From: JBBSHJ01 sp038253135
GTDB taxonomy: Bacteria; Actinomycetota; Actinomycetes; Mycobacteriales; QHCD01
Direction: 5' to 3'
Length of the DNA: 7,771 bases
NCBI GenBank assembly: GCA_038253135.1
Contig: JBBSHJ010000128.1
Location: 1 to 7,771 of the forward strand
Made by a program: the position numbers and the translations under genes. The notes beneath the pieces were generated by a model. That model was given only the letters and a program-made list of their open reading frames with translations, ran no database searches and was not told where the DNA came from. Positions 6,264-7,771 of this stretch are shown here, piece after piece; the stretch's first letter is position 1, and the number at the start of each line of letters is the position of its first letter.

Positions 6264-6482
6264 GTGCGCACCCGCAGCAAGGACATGTGGTGGGGTACGG
6301 CGATCGAAGCGCCCGACCCTTACGCCCTGGCGGCGTTCTACTCTCAGCTGCTCGACTGGCCGATCGGCCACGTCGTTCGAGTGGGCCGTCGGCGCGATCA
6401 GCGCCCAGTATTGGCGGGCCCGGTGATTTCATCGCTGCATCTTCGTAGCGGGTCTACGCAATGTTCCTGGTCAGTGAGGTAA
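6264..6482 (+). pseudogene. Truncated VOC/glyoxalase-like protein gene
   Basis: From GTG 6264 the first 36 residues read as the start of a VOC-superfamily (glyoxalase/bleomycin-resistance) protein: WWGTAIEAPDPYALAAFYSQLLDWPIGH gives the first strand, helix and second strand in pieces. Similarity ends near 6371. The remaining 36 codons, to the stop at 6480-6482, are Arg/Ser-rich and match nothing I know. Full proteins of this family are usually 110-140 residues per single unit, so the gene has lost most of its coding region and the metal-site residues. It lies 15 bases after the winged-helix regulator, clearly the second gene of that operon before it broke. A short peptide may still be made. 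The break coincides with a perfect 14-bp palindrome, TGGCCGATCGGCCA, at 6357-6370. Confidence 0.72.
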
Positions 6483-6529
6483 ACCCGTTCGACGACGGCA
6501 ACGGCAGCGTCGCACGCGTGATGACGAAC
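6449..6529 (+). pseudogene. Relic of a Fic-domain protein gene
   Basis: Reading from 6449, after an in-frame TAG at 6446-6448, gives MFLVSEVNPFDDGNGSVARVMTN. Apart from two changes this matches the Fic active-site loop HPFxDGNGRxxR with its usual flanks (VSEVHPF before, VARVMMN after). The catalytic His is Asn (codon 6482-6484) and the first motif Arg is Ser (6506-6508), so the AMP-transfer activity typical of Fic proteins would be lost. Sequence before the TAG and after 6529 no longer resembles the family, and the open frame continuing to 6793 is not recognisable. It is therefore a fragment of about 27 codons, not a working gene. Confidence 0.62.
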
Positions 6530-6691
6530 TCCGTGTCGCTGGGCTTGCGCTATCGGGTCGATCCGGACCGCGCTCTGGTGGCATCGGAGCTGGTCATTTG
6601 TCCTCGGGGCTCCTCGCTCAGACGAATTGCTTACACATCGATACCTGTAGGCAATCCGTCCGCAGGCCGCGCGAACGTCGGCTTGTCCGCC
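6530..6691. other. Decayed or non-coding DNA
   Basis: Between the Fic relic and the terminator hairpin I see no gene in any frame that resembles a known family, and no repeat. It is most simply explained as eroded sequence belonging to the same relic region. Confidence 0.5.
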
Positions 6692-6726
6692 GCGGACACC
6701 GCGCCGGTTCGTGGCGCGGTGTCCGC
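6692..6726 (-). terminator. Perfect 14-bp hairpin terminator after the GlsB-like gene
   Basis: GCGGACACCGCGCC (6692-6705) and GGCGCGGTGTCCGC (6713-6726) pair perfectly around a 7-base loop. The hairpin begins 27 bases after the stop of the minus-strand GlsB-like gene. No long U-tract follows, as is common for actinobacterial terminators. It would also stop plus-strand transcription coming from the broken VOC region. Confidence 0.8.
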
Positions 6727-6753
6727 ATTGTCGGCGGCGTACCCGCCGAGCGC

Positions 6754-7032
6754 TCAGTGCCGCACGGCGTGGCGTTGCCCGACGCGGGTGTAGACGAGCA
6801 GGACGATGACGGCGCCGATGATCGATCCAATGATGCCGGCGGGTTGCAGGAACCCGTCCTGGGAGTCCTTGTGGAAGATCAGGTAGCCGAGGAAGCCGCC
6901 GACGAACGAGCCGACGATGCCCAGCACGATCGTCATGAGGATGCCGATGTCTTGGCGGCCGGGGATCAGCAGGCGGGCGACGGCTCCGGCGATGAGGCCG
7001 ATGATGATGAGGCTGACTATCAGACCGAGCAT
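6754..7032 (-). CDS. GlsB/YeaQ/YmgE-family small membrane protein (transglycosylase-associated)
   Basis: A 92-residue very hydrophobic protein starting MLGLIVSLIIIGLIAGAVAR. Three membrane segments lie at about 2-22, 31-53 and 64-82. The glycine-rich pattern GLIAGAVARLLIPG...TIVLGIVGSFVGGFLG and the C-terminal AGIIGSIIGAVIVLLVY match the GlsB/YeaQ/YmgE family, which is induced by stress in many bacteria; its biochemical role is not settled. The ATG at 7032 has a good ribosome binding site (GAAAGGA at 7038-7044, 5 bases away); the frame is open further upstream but those residues are not part of the family. It is divergent from a LuxR-type response regulator, and two repeated boxes lie in its promoter, so control by that regulator is likely. 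A strong hairpin closes the gene. Confidence 0.93.
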   Translation of the reverse strand: MLGLIVSLIIIGLIAGAVARLLIPGRQDIGILMTIVLGIVGSFVGGFLGYLIFHKDSQDGFLQPAGIIGSIIGAVIVLLVYTRVGQRHAVRH

Positions 7033-7110
7033 GGGGATCCTTTCGGTTGGAGCGCACATTCCGGTGCGCTGCTGGCCGAGCGGCCCGTCCAGCGGGCGCG
7101 CTGATGTCTC

Positions 7111-7138
7111 TAGATAAGCACCCCTAGGTAGGGCGCAA
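7111..7138 (-). promoter_or_regulatory. Candidate promoter of the GlsB-like gene
   Basis: On the minus strand TTGCGC (7138-7133) and TATCTA (7116-7111) are separated by 16 bp and could be -35 and -10 boxes. One CACCCCTAGGTAGG box (7119-7132) fills the spacer and the other lies just upstream of the -35. The leader before ATG 7032 would be about 70 bases. Confidence 0.45.
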
Positions 7139-7154
7139 CACACCCCTAGGTAGG
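7119..7154. repeat. Two identical CACCCCTAGGTAGG boxes 22 bp apart
   Basis: CACCCCTAGGTAGG occurs at 7119-7132 and 7141-7154. The 22-bp period is close to two helix turns, placing both on one face of the DNA. Each contains the palindromic core CCTAGG, and on the minus strand TACCTAG resembles the TACYYMT-like half-sites of NarL-type regulators. They lie between the two divergent promoters and are the best candidate sites for the LuxR-type regulator. Confidence 0.75.
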
Positions 7155-7156
7155 TT

Positions 7157-7162
7157 TATGAT
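7157..7162 (+). promoter_or_regulatory. -10 box TATGAT of a leaderless promoter for the LuxR-type regulator
   Basis: TATGAT differs from the consensus by one base and ends 6 bases before GTG 7169, so transcription should begin at the start codon. No Shine-Dalgarno is present, in keeping with a leaderless mRNA. No good -35 is seen, and one repeated box occupies the spacer, which suggests that activation or repression depends on a bound factor. Confidence 0.65.
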
Positions 7163-7168
7163 CGGACC

Positions 7169-7771
7169 GTGTCTCCCCCGCGCTCGCCGTCGCCGTCGCC
7201 GATCCTGATCGCCTTGATCGACGACTACGACGTCGTACTGACCGGTGTCGCCAGCATGCTCGACCCCTATCGTGATCGCGTCCTCGTCGCCGAGATCGAC
7301 GCGAACGAGCCCCTGCACGACACCGTTGACGTCGTGCTCTATGACTCGTTCGCCCAGCCGGAATCCGACCACGACGAGATCGACGTGCTGGTCCAGAGCC
7401 CGCACGCGAGCCGTGTCGTCGTCTACACCTGGAACTTCCACCCCGACCTCATCGACAGCGCCCGTCGCCGGGGGGCGCATGGGTATCTGTCCAAGACATT
7501 GACGGCCCGCGAATTGGTGCGCGCCCTGGAAGCTGTGCACGCGGGCCAAATGGTCATCAGCGACCCGCCACCGCGCACGCGCGCCGCGTCCGGGCATGAC
7601 TGGCCCGGGCGACACGAAGGGCTCACCGACCGCGAAGCCGAGATCCTCGCCCTCATCACCCAGGGCAAGAACAACGCCGACGTCGCCGCGCTGACCTTCC
7701 TGAGCCCCAACACGATCAAGTCCTACATCCGCACGATCTATCGCAAGATCGACGTCGCCAGCCGCACCCAA
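7169..7771 (+). CDS. LuxR/NarL-family response regulator, C-terminus cut by window edge
   Basis: From GTG 7169, 201 residues are visible with no stop before the edge. After a Ser/Pro-rich start the receiver begins PILIALIDDYDVVLTGVASML, with acidic pair Asp18/Asp19, phosphorylation site Asp59 (VVLYDSF), Thr87 (VVVYTWN) and Lys109 (GYLSKTLT). A linker of about 25 residues leads to the LuxR helix-turn-helix (152-201): LTDREAEILALITQGKNNADVAALTFLSPNTIKSYIRTIYRKIDVASRT, broken by design here into its known parts LTDRE, the scaffold helix, and the recognition helix SPNTIKSYIR. Only some 10-20 residues should be missing. No kinase is next to it, so it is an orphan regulator within this window. It is divergent from the GlsB-like gene and probably controls it and itself through the two boxes between them. 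Confidence 0.93.
   Translation, partial: MSPPRSPSPSPILIALIDDYDVVLTGVASMLDPYRDRVLVAEIDANEPLHDTVDVVLYDSFAQPESDHDEIDVLVQSPHASRVVVYTWNFHPDLIDSARRRGAHGYLSKTLTARELVRALEAVHAGQMVISDPPPRTRAASGHDWPGRHEGLTDREAEILALITQGKNNADVAALTFLSPNTIKSYIRTIYRKIDVASRTQ

Noticed and set aside
7124..7771. 215-residue minus-strand frame at the right edge
   Set aside because: It is antisense to a clear LuxR-type response regulator and has no recognisable motif.

Overview
The window looks like chromosomal DNA from a high-GC actinobacterium. The GC content is very high throughout, codons end mostly in G or C, GTG starts are common, and two response-regulator genes begin at or within a few bases of the point where transcription should start (leaderless style). 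No rRNA, tRNA, CRISPR array, transposase or phage gene was found. Genus cannot be read from the sequence.

Layout, left to right. (1) The 5' part of a cysteine-type sulfatase on the minus strand runs off the left edge. (2) Divergent from it is a classical two-component pair on the plus strand: an OmpR/PhoB-type response regulator overlapping by one base (TGATG) a membrane-bound HAMP/HisKA histidine kinase. (3) The kinase converges on, and overlaps by 35 bp, a two-gene minus-strand operon. Its first gene encodes an exported 345-residue protein carrying nine hexapeptide HGGK-type repeats and a His-containing C-terminal domain. Its second gene, one base after the stop of the first, encodes a four-helix membrane protein with a conserved-looking HLAEAPYMG segment and a C-terminal tail made by an in-frame 78-bp duplication. 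(4) A 398-bp gene-free stretch follows, holding a stem-loop and a small palindrome. (5) An alpha/beta hydrolase on the minus strand is divergent from an ArsR-like winged-helix regulator. Two copies of CGATCCAAA lie between them, which suggests control of both genes by the regulator. (6) Downstream of the regulator is a decayed stretch: a VOC (glyoxalase-like) gene broken after about 36 codons but still with a perfect ribosome binding site, followed by a short relic of a Fic-domain gene with a mutated active-site motif. (7) A small GlsB/YeaQ-type membrane protein on the minus strand, closed by a perfect 14-bp hairpin terminator, is divergent from a LuxR/NarL-type response regulator that runs off the right edge. 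Two identical 14-bp boxes exactly 22 bp apart sit between the two promoters.

How the parts may work together. The strongest candidates for something little described are the exported His-rich protein plus its membrane partner and the mirror-symmetric GlsB/LuxR control region. In the first, all notable histidines of both proteins are predicted to lie outside the membrane, which suggests an extracytoplasmic metal-handling module. In the second, each promoter appears to carry one box inside its own spacer and the other just upstream. These roles are inferences from sequence patterns and layout; no homology search was possible.
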